A program made the position numbers and the translations under genes. The notes beneath the pieces were generated by a model. The model saw only the letters and a program-made list of their open reading frames with translations, had not been told where the DNA came from and searched no databases. Below, piece after piece: positions 52,505-60,880 of a DNA stretch of 64,000 nt. The first letter of the stretch is position 1; the number at the start of each line of letters is the position of its first letter. The stretch is from a virus: positions 62,001 to 126,000 of the IMG/VR virus record IMGVR_UViG_3300032334_002567. One strand, written 5' to 3'.

Positions 52505-52840
52505 ATTCCAAGATATGATTTTCATTGTAAAGATTGTGAGCTAGTTTTTGAAGAAATAGTAGCATACGACTCCACAGAAGAGTATCCAACTATTTTTTGC
52601 CCCAATTGTAGCTCTAAAAATAAAGAAAAATTAGTTTCATCTTGTAACTTTAACTTCAGCAATCCAGTTGGAACTGATAGGTGGAATAGTGAGGCTTCTG
52701 GTCACGACTACCGTTTTAAGCACAACTTACCAAACGTCATAAAACAAAGAAAAGATGCTGAGGTAGCTGCAAAAAGCAAGGAACCTTATAGGCGTATTGA
52801 CGATATAAATAAAAATAGTTCTTGGGGAGAAGCAAAATAG
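52505..52840 (+). CDS. FmdB-like zinc-ribbon protein with ATT start
   Basis: 111 residues. The N-terminus PRYDFHCKDCELVFEE matches FmdB-type zinc ribbons (usually M-P-x-Y-x-x-x-C-x-x-C), and FCPNC gives the second zinc pair. There is an in-frame stop at 52499-52501 and no ATG, GTG or TTG anywhere in the frame; the codon exactly where Met is expected is ATT (52505-52507). AGGTGA lies just upstream. So the gene either uses an AUU start, as known for infC, or carries a sequencing or real mutation. Confidence 0.65.
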   Translation: MPRYDFHCKDCELVFEEIVAYDSTEEYPTIFCPNCSSKNKEKLVSSCNFNFSNPVGTDRWNSEASGHDYRFKHNLPNVIKQRKDAEVAAKSKEPYRRIDDINKNSSWGEAK

Positions 52841-52934
52841 GTTTTCTTTTTTGGCCTTGCTTCATATAATCATATTAAGTAGAAATACTATACCAGCCTT
52901 GGTAACCCTCAATATAAATTAATTGGAGAAAAAG

Positions 52935-55013
52935 ATGAGCGATACCCTCAAAAAAGTTCTCGGGAATTTTAATAGAGAAAATTTTAAAGTTCTAAACTCG
53001 GAAATGAGCTTTAGCGAATATATTGAACTATTAAAAGAAAAGCCCAGCCTAATCAGAAATTCATGGCAAAACATCTATGAAATGATTATGGAAAAAGGTT
53101 CTAAGACCGTAGAAGAATATCGAAAGACCTACGTTCATTATAACTTTTTTGATGATGAAGAAATACCAATCATTGGGTTGGCTTCAATGAAGGACTCTTT
53201 AGTAAAGTTTATCAAGGGTGCAGCAGGCGGCTACGGCACAGAAAGAAGAATTCTTCTGTTGCACGGCCCAGTAGGAAGTTCGAAATCAACCATATGCAGA
53301 CTCCTTAAGAGGGGTTTGGAGCGTTTTTCAAGAACTGATTCTGGTGCTTGGTATTCGTTTAAGTGGGTTGACCTACCAACTGATAAGGACGGCATTTACA
53401 CAAATCCAGAGTGTGATTGCCCAATGCATGAGCAGCCCCTCAAGCTTTTGCCTCTTGATATCCGCAAGCCTTTTATTGCTGAATTAAATAGAATATATGA
53501 AGAATCTCTGCCAGAAGATAGAAGGATAGACGCTTATACTTTAAAGTGTAACGATGAGCTTGATCCTCTTTGCAAGAGATTTATGAATGAGCTTCTTAAG
53601 AGATATGATGGTGATTTAGAAACTGTTCTTGAGAAGCATATTCGAGTTGTTAGAAAAGTTTATAGTGAAGCCGATAGGTGCGGAATAGCAACATTCCAAC
53701 CTAAGGATGAAAAGAACCAAGACAGTACAGAACTAACAGGGGACATAAACTTTAGACAGATAGGAAACTTCGGTTCAGACTCTGATCCAAGGGCCTTCTC
53801 TTTTGATGGAGAATTCTGTGCTGGTAATCGTGGTATTATTGAATTTATTGAAGCACTAAAACTGGATACCGCATTCTTGTACGATCTTCTTGGTGCAAGC
53901 CAAGAGCAGTCTATTAAGCCAAAGAAGTTCTCTCAGGTTTCTATTGATGAAGCTATTATCGCTCACACCAATGATCCAGAATTTCAAAAGCTCAAGAGTA
54001 ATCAATACATGGAAGCATTTAGAGATAGAACTACAAAGATTGATGTTCCTTATACTTTAAAGTGGTCCGAAGAATTAAAGATTCTTGAAAAGGACTACGG
54101 TGATGACAAGGTAAAGCAACATATTGCTCCTCACACCCTAGAAATAGCAGCTTTGTTCTCCGTCCTAACCAGACTTCAAGATGACAAAGACGGGAAGATT
54201 TCTTTGGTTGAAAAAGCAGAGCTTTATGATGGCAAGTTATTAGCTGGCTGGACTGAGGATGCCGTTAAAGAGATGAAGGACAAGTATCCAGAAGAGGGTA
54301 TGTCCGGTGGTGTTTCCGTAAGATACTTGCAGGACAAGATATCTAATTGTTTGGCAAATAATCATGAATATGTCAATATGTTTATGGTTCTCAACGAACT
54401 AAGAGATGGACTAGACAACTGTTCTCTTCTAACAAACAAAGAACAAGTTGGAAGATACATTTCTTGCGTGGACTTAGCATTGAAGAAGTTAACTGACATT
54501 CTCAAAGCAGAGGTGCAGAAGGCACTTGTTGGCGACGAGGATGCAATTATTCGTCTATGTACAAATTACATAGATAATGTTATGGCTTACATTAATAAGT
54601 CCAAGATAAAGGATCCCATCACTGGACAGGACCGTAAGCCTGACGAAAGGCTTATGAGACAAATAGAAGAAAAGATTCAAATACCAGAAACAGGGGCAGA
54701 AGACTTCCGACGTCAAATTGCTGCCTTTATTGGTGACTTGGCACACAAGAATAGACAGTTTAGATGGGACTCTAATCCCAAGCTCAAGAAGGCTTTAGAG
54801 GCCAAGTTGTTTGAGGATGTTAAGGACACCATCAAGCTTTCTGCATTAAACGTTAGCGGTGCAACTGTAGTTGATAAGGATATACAAGAGAAGATAGATG
54901 CGATTAAGACCAGATTGATTAAACAATATGGTTATAACGAAAGATCTGCCACGGATGTTTTAGACTTTGTGGGCGGTATATTCGCTCGTGGTGATCTAGC
55001 TGAAGAGGATTGA
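52935..55013 (+). CDS. prkA: PrkA-type AAA+ serine protein kinase
   Basis: 692 residues (bacterial PrkA about 640). The PrkA AAA domain has Walker A GPVGSSKS (111-118); the region with FRQIGNFGSDSDPRAFSF and NRGIIEFIEA follows the family's Walker B/sensor area, and a kinase-like C-terminal half follows. PrkA acts in stress response and sporulation, probably as an ATP-dependent protease or kinase. GGAG precedes the ATG. It heads an operon with YeaH- and SpoVR-like genes. A small 72-aa gene and a strong hairpin are inserted before the YeaH-like gene. Confidence 0.85.
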   Translation: MSDTLKKVLGNFNRENFKVLNSEMSFSEYIELLKEKPSLIRNSWQNIYEMIMEKGSKTVEEYRKTYVHYNFFDDEEIPIIGLASMKDSLVKFIKGAAGGYGTERRILLLHGPVGSSKSTICRLLKRGLERFSRTDSGAWYSFKWVDLPTDKDGIYTNPECDCPMHEQPLKLLPLDIRKPFIAELNRIYEESLPEDRRIDAYTLKCNDELDPLCKRFMNELLKRYDGDLETVLEKHIRVVRKVYSEADRCGIATFQPKDEKNQDSTELTGDINFRQIGNFGSDSDPRAFSFDGEFCAGNRGIIEFIEALKLDTAFLYDLLGASQEQSIKPKKFSQVSIDEAIIAHTNDPEFQKLKSNQYMEAFRDRTTKIDVPYTLKWSEELKILEKDYGDDKVKQHIAPHTLEIAALFSVLTRLQDDKDGKISLVEKAELYDGKLLAGWTEDAVKEMKDKYPEEGMSGGVSVRYLQDKISNCLANNHEYVNMFMVLNELRDGLDNCSLLTNKEQVGRYISCVDLALKKLTDILKAEVQKALVGDEDAIIRLCTNYIDNVMAYINKSKIKDPITGQDRKPDERLMRQIEEKIQIPETGAEDFRRQIAAFIGDLAHKNRQFRWDSNPKLKKALEAKLFEDVKDTIKLSALNVSGATVVDKDIQEKIDAIKTRLIKQYGYNERSATDVLDFVGGIFARGDLAEED

Positions 55014-55016
55014 ATT

Positions 55017-55056
55017 AGATAGGGGGCAGGCGTGGGGGTGGGCCTGCCCCCTATCT
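55017..55056 (+). other. Strong GC-rich hairpin after prkA-like gene
   Basis: Perfect 15-bp stem (55017-55031 with 55042-55056, arm AGATAGGGGGCAGGC) and a 10-nt loop, just past the stop. Same stem and loop lengths as the element after the gp32-like gene, different sequence, no T-run. It may set transcript ratios or protect the 3' end of the upstream message. Confidence 0.8.
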
Positions 55057-55068
55057 GGGGAAATAAAA

Positions 55069-55287
55069 ATGAAAAATCATTGGTTGGGTTCTGCAAAGAA
55101 AAAGAAAATTTTAAGCAAAATTGATGATATTGCCATGGAAGTATGGAGTGAAGATGGAACCTTTGGTGACCTCTACATTCAGCTAAGCCGTGAGCAAAAA
55201 AACTTTGTGATGTCTATGAATTTGAGTGATTTTGTTTTCGTTCCAGGAGAAGATAAGATTTACTTGGAACTAGTTGTTGCTAATTAA
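55069..55287 (+). CDS. Small protein in the PrkA-SpoVR operon, 72 aa
   Basis: Starts MKNHWLGSAKKKKILSKIDD, with an acidic Trp-containing middle (EVWSEDGTFGDLY). No family recognised. It lies between the PrkA hairpin and the YeaH-like gene and has the look of an adaptor; this is inference. The bacterial operon usually has no such gene. Confidence 0.55.
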   Translation: MKNHWLGSAKKKKILSKIDDIAMEVWSEDGTFGDLYIQLSREQKNFVMSMNLSDFVFVPGEDKIYLELVVAN

Positions 55288-55300
55288 ATGGAGTTTTACT

Positions 55301-56509
55301 TTGCCAAGACGCATTGAAGAAGATCACAAAGATTTTAGAGACGTTGTTTCTGGAAGAATCAGAAAAGCGTTAAAAAAGTTTATTAAAAGCGGCCAGATTG
55401 TACGTAATCGTGGTAAAAATGGTAAGGTTTCCATCACCATTCCAAAAATAGATATTCCTCATATTGTTTATGGCGACTCTGGGGAAGGCGTAGGTAGAGG
55501 TGGCGGTAAAGATGGTGATGTTATTGGTAAAGACCCTCAAAAAGGCAGCAACAAAGGCAAAGCCGGTCAAGATGAGGCCGAGGGCATAGTCATCAATTTA
55601 GATCTGGAAGAAGTTCTAAAGTTCATGCAAGAAGAACTAAAACTTCCAAACCTAAAGAAAAAGCCTAACGAAACGTACGAAGAGACCAAGATAAAATATA
55701 ACAATATTTCTCTAATAGGCCCAGAATCTTTACGGCACAACCGCAGAACCTTGATGCAGACTTTAAAAAGGCAGGCAGCAGAAGGCACACTGGATAAGCT
55801 TTCATATGTTCCAGGCCTAAAAGATCCTGTAAGAATTCTCAAGCCGATAAATGAAGATAAAAGATATCGTCAATATAATGAGATAAAAATACCATCTAGC
55901 AACGCTTTAATTGTTTTTGCTAGGGATGGATCGGGTTCTATGGACGCTACCAAATGTGATATAGTATCAGACATGGCTTGGTGGATAGATATCTGGATTA
56001 GAAGGTTTTACGATAGAGTTGATCGTCTTTATGTCTGGCACGACTCTATGGCCATGGAAGTAGATGAAGAAAAGTTTTATAAGTATAGGTTTGGAGGTGG
56101 CACCACATGCAGCAGTGCTTTGAAGTTTATATCCAAACAATTTGAGAACAGATACCCACCAGATAAGTGGAATATTTATGTTTTCTATTTTACCGATGGC
56201 GAAAACTGGGATGATGATAACAAAGTTTTTGTTTCGACTTTAGCAGAAGGGTTTAAACCGAACGTTGTTAATTTCACTGGAATTACACAAATTCTTTCTT
56301 CTGTTCAAGACGATAGTGTAAAAAGCTATGTTGATAACGCTATAAAAGAAGGCGTTTTGGACGAAGACTATGTAAGAACAGTATCCATAGGTCAAAGCCA
56401 ATATTGGAATACAAGTTTGACCGAGGAAGAAAGAAATAAGCAGATCATGCAAGCAATTAAAAAGCTTTTAGGTAACTCAGAAGCAATCAACAACGACCAA
56501 GGTGTTTAA
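55301..56509 (+). CDS. YeaH/YhbH-family protein (DUF444)
   Basis: 402 residues from the TTG at 55301, set by TGGAG 8 bases before. The N-terminus (PRRIEEDHKDFRDVVSGRI) and Gly-rich loop (GEGVGRGGGKDGDVIG) match DUF444 proteins; VFARDGSGSMDATK (about 203) is the D-x-S-x-S metal site of a von Willebrand A domain, with Gly before the first Ser. In bacteria YeaH works with PrkA (YeaG) and SpoVR (YcgB). The next gene starts 2 bases later. Confidence 0.8.
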   Translation: MPRRIEEDHKDFRDVVSGRIRKALKKFIKSGQIVRNRGKNGKVSITIPKIDIPHIVYGDSGEGVGRGGGKDGDVIGKDPQKGSNKGKAGQDEAEGIVINLDLEEVLKFMQEELKLPNLKKKPNETYEETKIKYNNISLIGPESLRHNRRTLMQTLKRQAAEGTLDKLSYVPGLKDPVRILKPINEDKRYRQYNEIKIPSSNALIVFARDGSGSMDATKCDIVSDMAWWIDIWIRRFYDRVDRLYVWHDSMAMEVDEEKFYKYRFGGGTTCSSALKFISKQFENRYPPDKWNIYVFYFTDGENWDDDNKVFVSTLAEGFKPNVVNFTGITQILSSVQDDSVKSYVDNAIKEGVLDEDYVRTVSIGQSQYWNTSLTEEERNKQIMQAIKKLLGNSEAINNDQGV

Positions 56510-56511
56510 TT

Positions 56512-58098
56512 ATGTCAAGCAAGTTTATGCATGGATCGCCAATCCTTCTAGGCGACAACACAGTTCCAGGCGTTCAACTCTCTAAAGAACTGAAAGAGCT
56601 TGCTCCTAAAATATTGCAAGCCTGTAAAGATTGGGGTTTAGATTTTTATCCAACTGTAGTACAGCTTCTCACCTACGATGAAATTAGTGAAATTGCTGCG
56701 TACAATGGTTTTCCAGTTCGTTTTCCCCATTGGTCCTTCGGTATGGAATACGAAGAACTACAACGTGGTTACGAATTTGGTATGCATAAAATCTATGAAA
56801 TGGTTATTAACACCAACCCATGTTATATTTATTGCTTAAGTAGCAATACTCTTGTAGATCATTTAACTGTTATTGCACACGCTACAGGACACAATGACTT
56901 TTTTAAAAATAATATTCATTTCAGTGCCACCGATACCAATATGCTTAATAAGATGGCAAACCATGGCACAAGAATAAGAAAATACATGGCTAGATGGGGC
57001 AAAGAACGAGTCATAGAGTTTCTAGACTGGGTGATGCGGCTTGAAACTCTAATTGACGGTTCCGATGCTTGGTCTGAAAAGATTTCAAAGAATGTAATTA
57101 TTAGAGATGAAAGAACATATCGACAGCCTAGAAGATTAAAGGTTGAACAAGATCGCCTTTACATGGAACCTTTTATAAATACCAAAGAGTTTAGAGACAG
57201 AGAAAATGAAAGAATACAAGAAGAAGATATAGCTGATGAGATTGGTATATTCAGAGAGCCAACAAAAAACATCCTAGGGTTTCTCAGGGACAATGCTCCG
57301 CTTAAACCATGGCAGGCAGACATTATTTCAATGCTTTATGACGAGGCCATGTATTTCTTTCCTCAGAGACAAACCAAAGTTTTAAACGAAGGTTGGGCTA
57401 GCACCTGTGATAGCGTAATTATGGCTGAACAGGGCTTTGTAGCTTTGGGTCAAAAGAATCATGATTGTGGTATAGTGGAATATGCTGACCACAAAATGGG
57501 TGTTCTAGGCGGCAAATATTCTACCAATCCATATAAACTAGGATATAATCTACTAGCGGACATTAGAGAAAGATGGGATAAGGGTAGATTCGGCACAGAA
57601 TGGGAAGAGTGCAAAGATATACATAAGAAGGAAAACTGGGATACAGGTACGAACCTTGGTAAAGAAAAAATATTCGAAGTAAGAAAATATTACGATGATT
57701 TGACTTTTATACACGAATTCTTCACAGAAGATTTCTGCAGAAAACAGGAGTATTTCCAGTGGAAGCATTATCCGAATGGAGAATTTAGGCTAGAAAGTCG
57801 TGATTATAAAGAAATTAAAAGACTATTGATGAGAAGGCATATTAATGGTGGTCTGCCCGATATAAGGCTTACAGAGCCTAATTACCGTGGTACAGGGGCT
57901 ATGATGCTCCAGCATCAATATGATGGTAGAACCTTATATGAACCTTATGCGACTGAGGTTTTAACGGCACTACGTTCAATATGGGGCAAAGATATCTATT
58001 TATCTACTATGGACGTAGATGGTAATGAAAAAATCTATTGTTGCAATGACAAAGAAGTAGAAGTCCTATCCAGAGAAGATCACACCAAAAATGATTAA
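56512..58098 (+). CDS. SpoVR family protein
   Basis: 528 residues, usual length. AYNGFPVRFPHWSFGMEYEE (about 63-82) is the hallmark of SpoVR/YcgB; later blocks IAHATGHNDFFKNN and EGWAST also fit. SpoVR is needed for spore cortex formation in Bacillus and is found with PrkA and YeaH in many bacteria; its biochemical role is unsettled. Having all three in order in a phage suggests a transferred and maintained module. Confidence 0.9.
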   Translation: MSSKFMHGSPILLGDNTVPGVQLSKELKELAPKILQACKDWGLDFYPTVVQLLTYDEISEIAAYNGFPVRFPHWSFGMEYEELQRGYEFGMHKIYEMVINTNPCYIYCLSSNTLVDHLTVIAHATGHNDFFKNNIHFSATDTNMLNKMANHGTRIRKYMARWGKERVIEFLDWVMRLETLIDGSDAWSEKISKNVIIRDERTYRQPRRLKVEQDRLYMEPFINTKEFRDRENERIQEEDIADEIGIFREPTKNILGFLRDNAPLKPWQADIISMLYDEAMYFFPQRQTKVLNEGWASTCDSVIMAEQGFVALGQKNHDCGIVEYADHKMGVLGGKYSTNPYKLGYNLLADIRERWDKGRFGTEWEECKDIHKKENWDTGTNLGKEKIFEVRKYYDDLTFIHEFFTEDFCRKQEYFQWKHYPNGEFRLESRDYKEIKRLLMRRHINGGLPDIRLTEPNYRGTGAMMLQHQYDGRTLYEPYATEVLTALRSIWGKDIYLSTMDVDGNEKIYCCNDKEVEVLSREDHTKND

Positions 58099-58131
58099 AA
58101 AATCATATATAAGGTAACATTTGGAGGAAAT

Positions 58132-58332
58132 ATGGAAAATAAAGACTACCTTCTAACCGATGAATTTGTCGCTTTTTCTCAAAAAATATCTAAAATTTAT
58201 GAGGACAAGAAAAATAAGAAGTTAGAACTCAAGAACTTCTATGAAAAAATTCAGACAGAACTGAAGGATCTAGAAGACGCTGCAAAAGCCGCAGAAGCTG
58301 AATTCGAAGCTTTTAAGCAAGGCAAAGAGTAA
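58132..58332 (+). CDS. Small coiled-coil protein, 66 aa
   Basis: Lys/Glu/Ala-rich helix (KKNKKLELKNFYEKIQTELK onward). GGAGG precedes the ATG and CATATATAAGG lies about 25 bases upstream, so it may have its own promoter after SpoVR. No family recognised. Confidence 0.6.
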   Translation: MENKDYLLTDEFVAFSQKISKIYEDKKNKKLELKNFYEKIQTELKDLEDAAKAAEAEFEAFKQGKE

Positions 58333-58336
58333 ACTT

Positions 58337-58449
58337 AGTTTTTAGGTTGTAACGTAACAGTTTGACTTATCTGTGGAGATATTGCGTCTTAAGCCCTTGT
58401 AGGCCTTTCAGTCGTAACTTGTAGTGGTTCAAAGAATGACCTAAAGCTA
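58337..58449 (+). other. Possible structured leader before PaaK-like gene 3
   Basis: TTTAGGT (58341-58347) can pair with ACCTAAA (58439-58445), extended by TAG/CTA across a bulge, closing about 90 nt that contain CAG..CTG and GCC-CTTGTA-GGC hairpins. It sits directly before the PaaK-like start, where no ribosome site is seen. Weak evidence. Confidence 0.3.
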
Positions 58450-58453
58450 TGTG

Positions 58454-59692
58454 ATGACTGAAATTAACTTTTTAAAAGAAGAATTTCCAAGCCACTTGTC
58501 ACTTCTTGAGAATTACTCTTATTTCTCAAAAAATCTTTTATATGAAGAAGAAGATTTTGTTAGACAAGTTATTTGTAAGCTGAAAAGCAATATAGAAGAT
58601 TGGGCTATAAAAAATAGTAAAATATATACAGATCTCCACAGCCTAAATAGAATTTTCACTAAAGATGATTTTCAAGATAAAAAACTTTGGTATGTAAATT
58701 CTTTAGAAAAAGAAATCTCTCACTTTTCTACCAGTGGTAGCACTACTGGCGATCCTTTTAGCTATATTATATGGAATAAATTTCTAACTTTTTTGCGAGA
58801 TGAAAATCATTGGAAACTTATTCTAGAAGAATTTGATTTATATGACAGCAACAGACCTTTACAGGTTTGTATTCTTTATTATTTTAAAAACACAACAGAA
58901 GTTTTTAGATCATCAGATATACTAGTTTCAATAAATCATAATGTATCAAAATTTAATCAACATTATAATCATTCTGCTAAGGATTATAATGTTCATTTTT
59001 TTAATCTTTCTAGATACAATAGTGATCAAGACCTTTGGCATGAAAAAGTTTTGAGGTATTTAGAAGATAATGAAATGGATGTTATCATTACTACTGGTCC
59101 TATATTAAATACAATTTGTCACTATATTAGAAAACTTGGGTTCAATAAAAAAATATGTAAACTACTAAGTCATTCTAATGAATTTCCTTTAAAAGAAGAT
59201 TTCTCATTTTTAAAAGAAAACAGAAACATAGATTACTATTGCGATCACATGCGTTGCTGGGATGGCGGAGCAACTTTCTTTACTTGTAAGCATGAAACTT
59301 ATCATCTATTAGATAATTTAACTTATTGTGAAGAAAAAGAAGGCAAGCTAGTCAGCACAGATTTTTTTTCTTTCCCTGCTCCGTTTGTTAATTATTGGAA
59401 TGGAGATTTGTGTTCGATTTCTGACGAATACAAAAGATGTGAATGCGGTAGACTTTATAGACCATTCAAAATGCTACAGAATCGTCCTTTTGCCTTAAAA
59501 GGAACTACAAGACTAAAAGATATAAAAGAACAAATAGGATCTTTGTGTTTTAAGGGGGATATTACACAAGTTAAATTCGATAATTTGAATGTTGATATTA
59601 TTTCTAAAAGAACTTTAATAGAAGAAGAAAAAGAAAAACTATCAAGTATATTGCATGAATATAAAATAAATTATATAGATTATAGTTCTTGA
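58454..59692 (+). CDS. PaaK-like adenylate-forming enzyme 3
   Basis: 412 residues. STSGSTTGDPFSY (about 94-106) is the best ATP loop of the three copies, close to the S-G-T-T-G of PaaK. HMRCWDGGATFFTCKHETYH, PAPFVNYWNGD and RCECGRLYRP match PaaK-type late motifs and the two paralogs. A GTG one codon earlier is possible. It is followed within 1 kb by the acyl carrier protein gene, which would suit a ligase that loads an acyl group on a carrier. Confidence 0.65.
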   Translation: MTEINFLKEEFPSHLSLLENYSYFSKNLLYEEEDFVRQVICKLKSNIEDWAIKNSKIYTDLHSLNRIFTKDDFQDKKLWYVNSLEKEISHFSTSGSTTGDPFSYIIWNKFLTFLRDENHWKLILEEFDLYDSNRPLQVCILYYFKNTTEVFRSSDILVSINHNVSKFNQHYNHSAKDYNVHFFNLSRYNSDQDLWHEKVLRYLEDNEMDVIITTGPILNTICHYIRKLGFNKKICKLLSHSNEFPLKEDFSFLKENRNIDYYCDHMRCWDGGATFFTCKHETYHLLDNLTYCEEKEGKLVSTDFFSFPAPFVNYWNGDLCSISDEYKRCECGRLYRPFKMLQNRPFALKGTTRLKDIKEQIGSLCFKGDITQVKFDNLNVDIISKRTLIEEEKEKLSSILHEYKINYIDYSS

Positions 59693-59748
59693 TATTGACC
59701 TTGTTTTGTAACCAAGTTATAATTAGATGACACCCAAGGATGAAATTT

Positions 59749-60153
59749 ATGATCAATGCAAACACACTACCAGATGTTCTTCCAATCATCATAAGAAATG
59801 ACACTGTTTTTGAGCAGATCAAGTCTGACTTCCCAGATATACTTGCAGATTTGGTAACTTTTAAAGCTAATCCAAACTGTACATGTCGTGGTCGAGTTTT
59901 TAAGTTCTTTACTGAACAATTAGAAAAAGAACCCTCATCTTTAAACAAATACATTAAAGATGAAGTTTCTCTTCAAGCAGAGTTAAAAACCCTCTCAGAC
60001 CAGAGATTAGCAAACAACTATGCAGGTAGAGTTTTTGTAATTGCAAAAACAGAAGAAGCTTGGACAGAATTTGCAAAAAGCTTGGTTGGAAAAGCTTTTA
60101 GAAGTTTTAGCATTGCGGAAAGAGAAAACACAGTAGCAGTATATTTCTTATGA
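59749..60153 (+). CDS. Unknown protein, 134 aa
   Basis: From ATG 59749 (AAGGA lies 9 bases upstream; the ATG at 59740 is too close to it). CTCRGRVFKFF in the middle. No family recognised. Coupled by ATGA to the membrane-protein gene after it. Confidence 0.55.
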   Translation: MINANTLPDVLPIIIRNDTVFEQIKSDFPDILADLVTFKANPNCTCRGRVFKFFTEQLEKEPSSLNKYIKDEVSLQAELKTLSDQRLANNYAGRVFVIAKTEEAWTEFAKSLVGKAFRSFSIAERENTVAVYFL

Positions 60154-60437
60154 GTTTTTTAATTTATCTTGTTGTTTGCTTAGGTGCTTGCTACGCTTGG
60201 AACGACACAGAAGTTAGCGTCCCAGCAAGGAACTTTATTGCTAAATTTCCTTATTTGAGCAAACCTTTATTGTGTCACGAATGTTCTAGTTTTTGGATTA
60301 GTTTAGGAATTAGCTTCTTATTAAATCCTGCTGAATCCTATTCTTATCCAATCATTAGCAATTTTTTGAGTGCATTTTGTGGTTTTTTTGTGAATCTTTT
60401 TTTTGTAAGAAAACACATTATTCCTTATAGGGACTAA
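60150..60437 (+). CDS. Membrane protein, DUF1360-like
   Basis: 95 residues with two or three hydrophobic segments. LLCHECSSFWISLGISFLL (about 40-58) resembles the C-x-x-C-x-x-F/W motif of DUF1360 phage and bacterial membrane proteins. Function unknown. ATGA overlap with the gene before. Confidence 0.55.
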   Translation: MSFLIYLVVCLGACYAWNDTEVSVPARNFIAKFPYLSKPLLCHECSSFWISLGISFLLNPAESYSYPIISNFLSAFCGFFVNLFFVRKHIIPYRD

Positions 60438-60438
60438 C

Positions 60439-60693
60439 ATGAACCGTTTTGATTTAGAAGAACAGATTACTGCTTGTTGGAACACAAAAGACGATATTGA
60501 TTTATTGTATGAATCTATTCTTGAAAAAGATATGTCAAAAGATGAAATAGCAAATGCACTATTAGGCATATCACAATTACACGAAATGCGATGCGATAGA
60601 GCTTTTGAAACTTTTAAGTGTCTAATAAAAGATGGAACAATTGGTGCGGGGAGATCTAGATGTTGCATATTGAAGAAAAAATTAAGAAAGTAA
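60439..60693 (+). CDS. Conserved small phage protein, 84 aa
   Basis: MNRFDLEEQITACWNTKDDI and ALLGISQLHEMRCDRAFETF follow a pattern I know from short proteins of unknown function in T4-like marine phages. AGGGA precedes the ATG. The acyl carrier protein gene starts inside its last 34 bases. Confidence 0.6.
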   Translation: MNRFDLEEQITACWNTKDDIDLLYESILEKDMSKDEIANALLGISQLHEMRCDRAFETFKCLIKDGTIGAGRSRCCILKKKLRK

Positions 60694-60875
60694 TTTTGGA
60701 ACAACTAGGAATAGCTGTTACAAGAGAAACTCTACTCTCGGACATCGCAGAAGATAGTTTAAGTAAAGTAGATTTGCTTTTTCAAATTGAGCAGGAATTA
60801 GATAAAAATATTCCGCAAGATGAAGTATTAGATTTAGAAACGGTTGGGGACTTGGTAGAAGCAATGAATAGGTAA
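60660..60875 (+). CDS. Acyl carrier protein
   Basis: 71 residues, four-helix pattern with DSLSKVDLLFQIEQEL; Ser33 in D-S-L is the site for 4'-phosphopantetheine. GGGGAG lies 8 bases before the ATG. No phosphopantetheinyl transferase is visible, so host modification is needed. It would carry an acyl or aminoacyl group, perhaps loaded by PaaK-like enzyme 3 one kilobase upstream. Phage acyl carrier proteins are uncommon. Confidence 0.85.
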   Translation: MLHIEEKIKKVILEQLGIAVTRETLLSDIAEDSLSKVDLLFQIEQELDKNIPQDEVLDLETVGDLVEAMNR

Positions 60876-60880
60876 AAATA

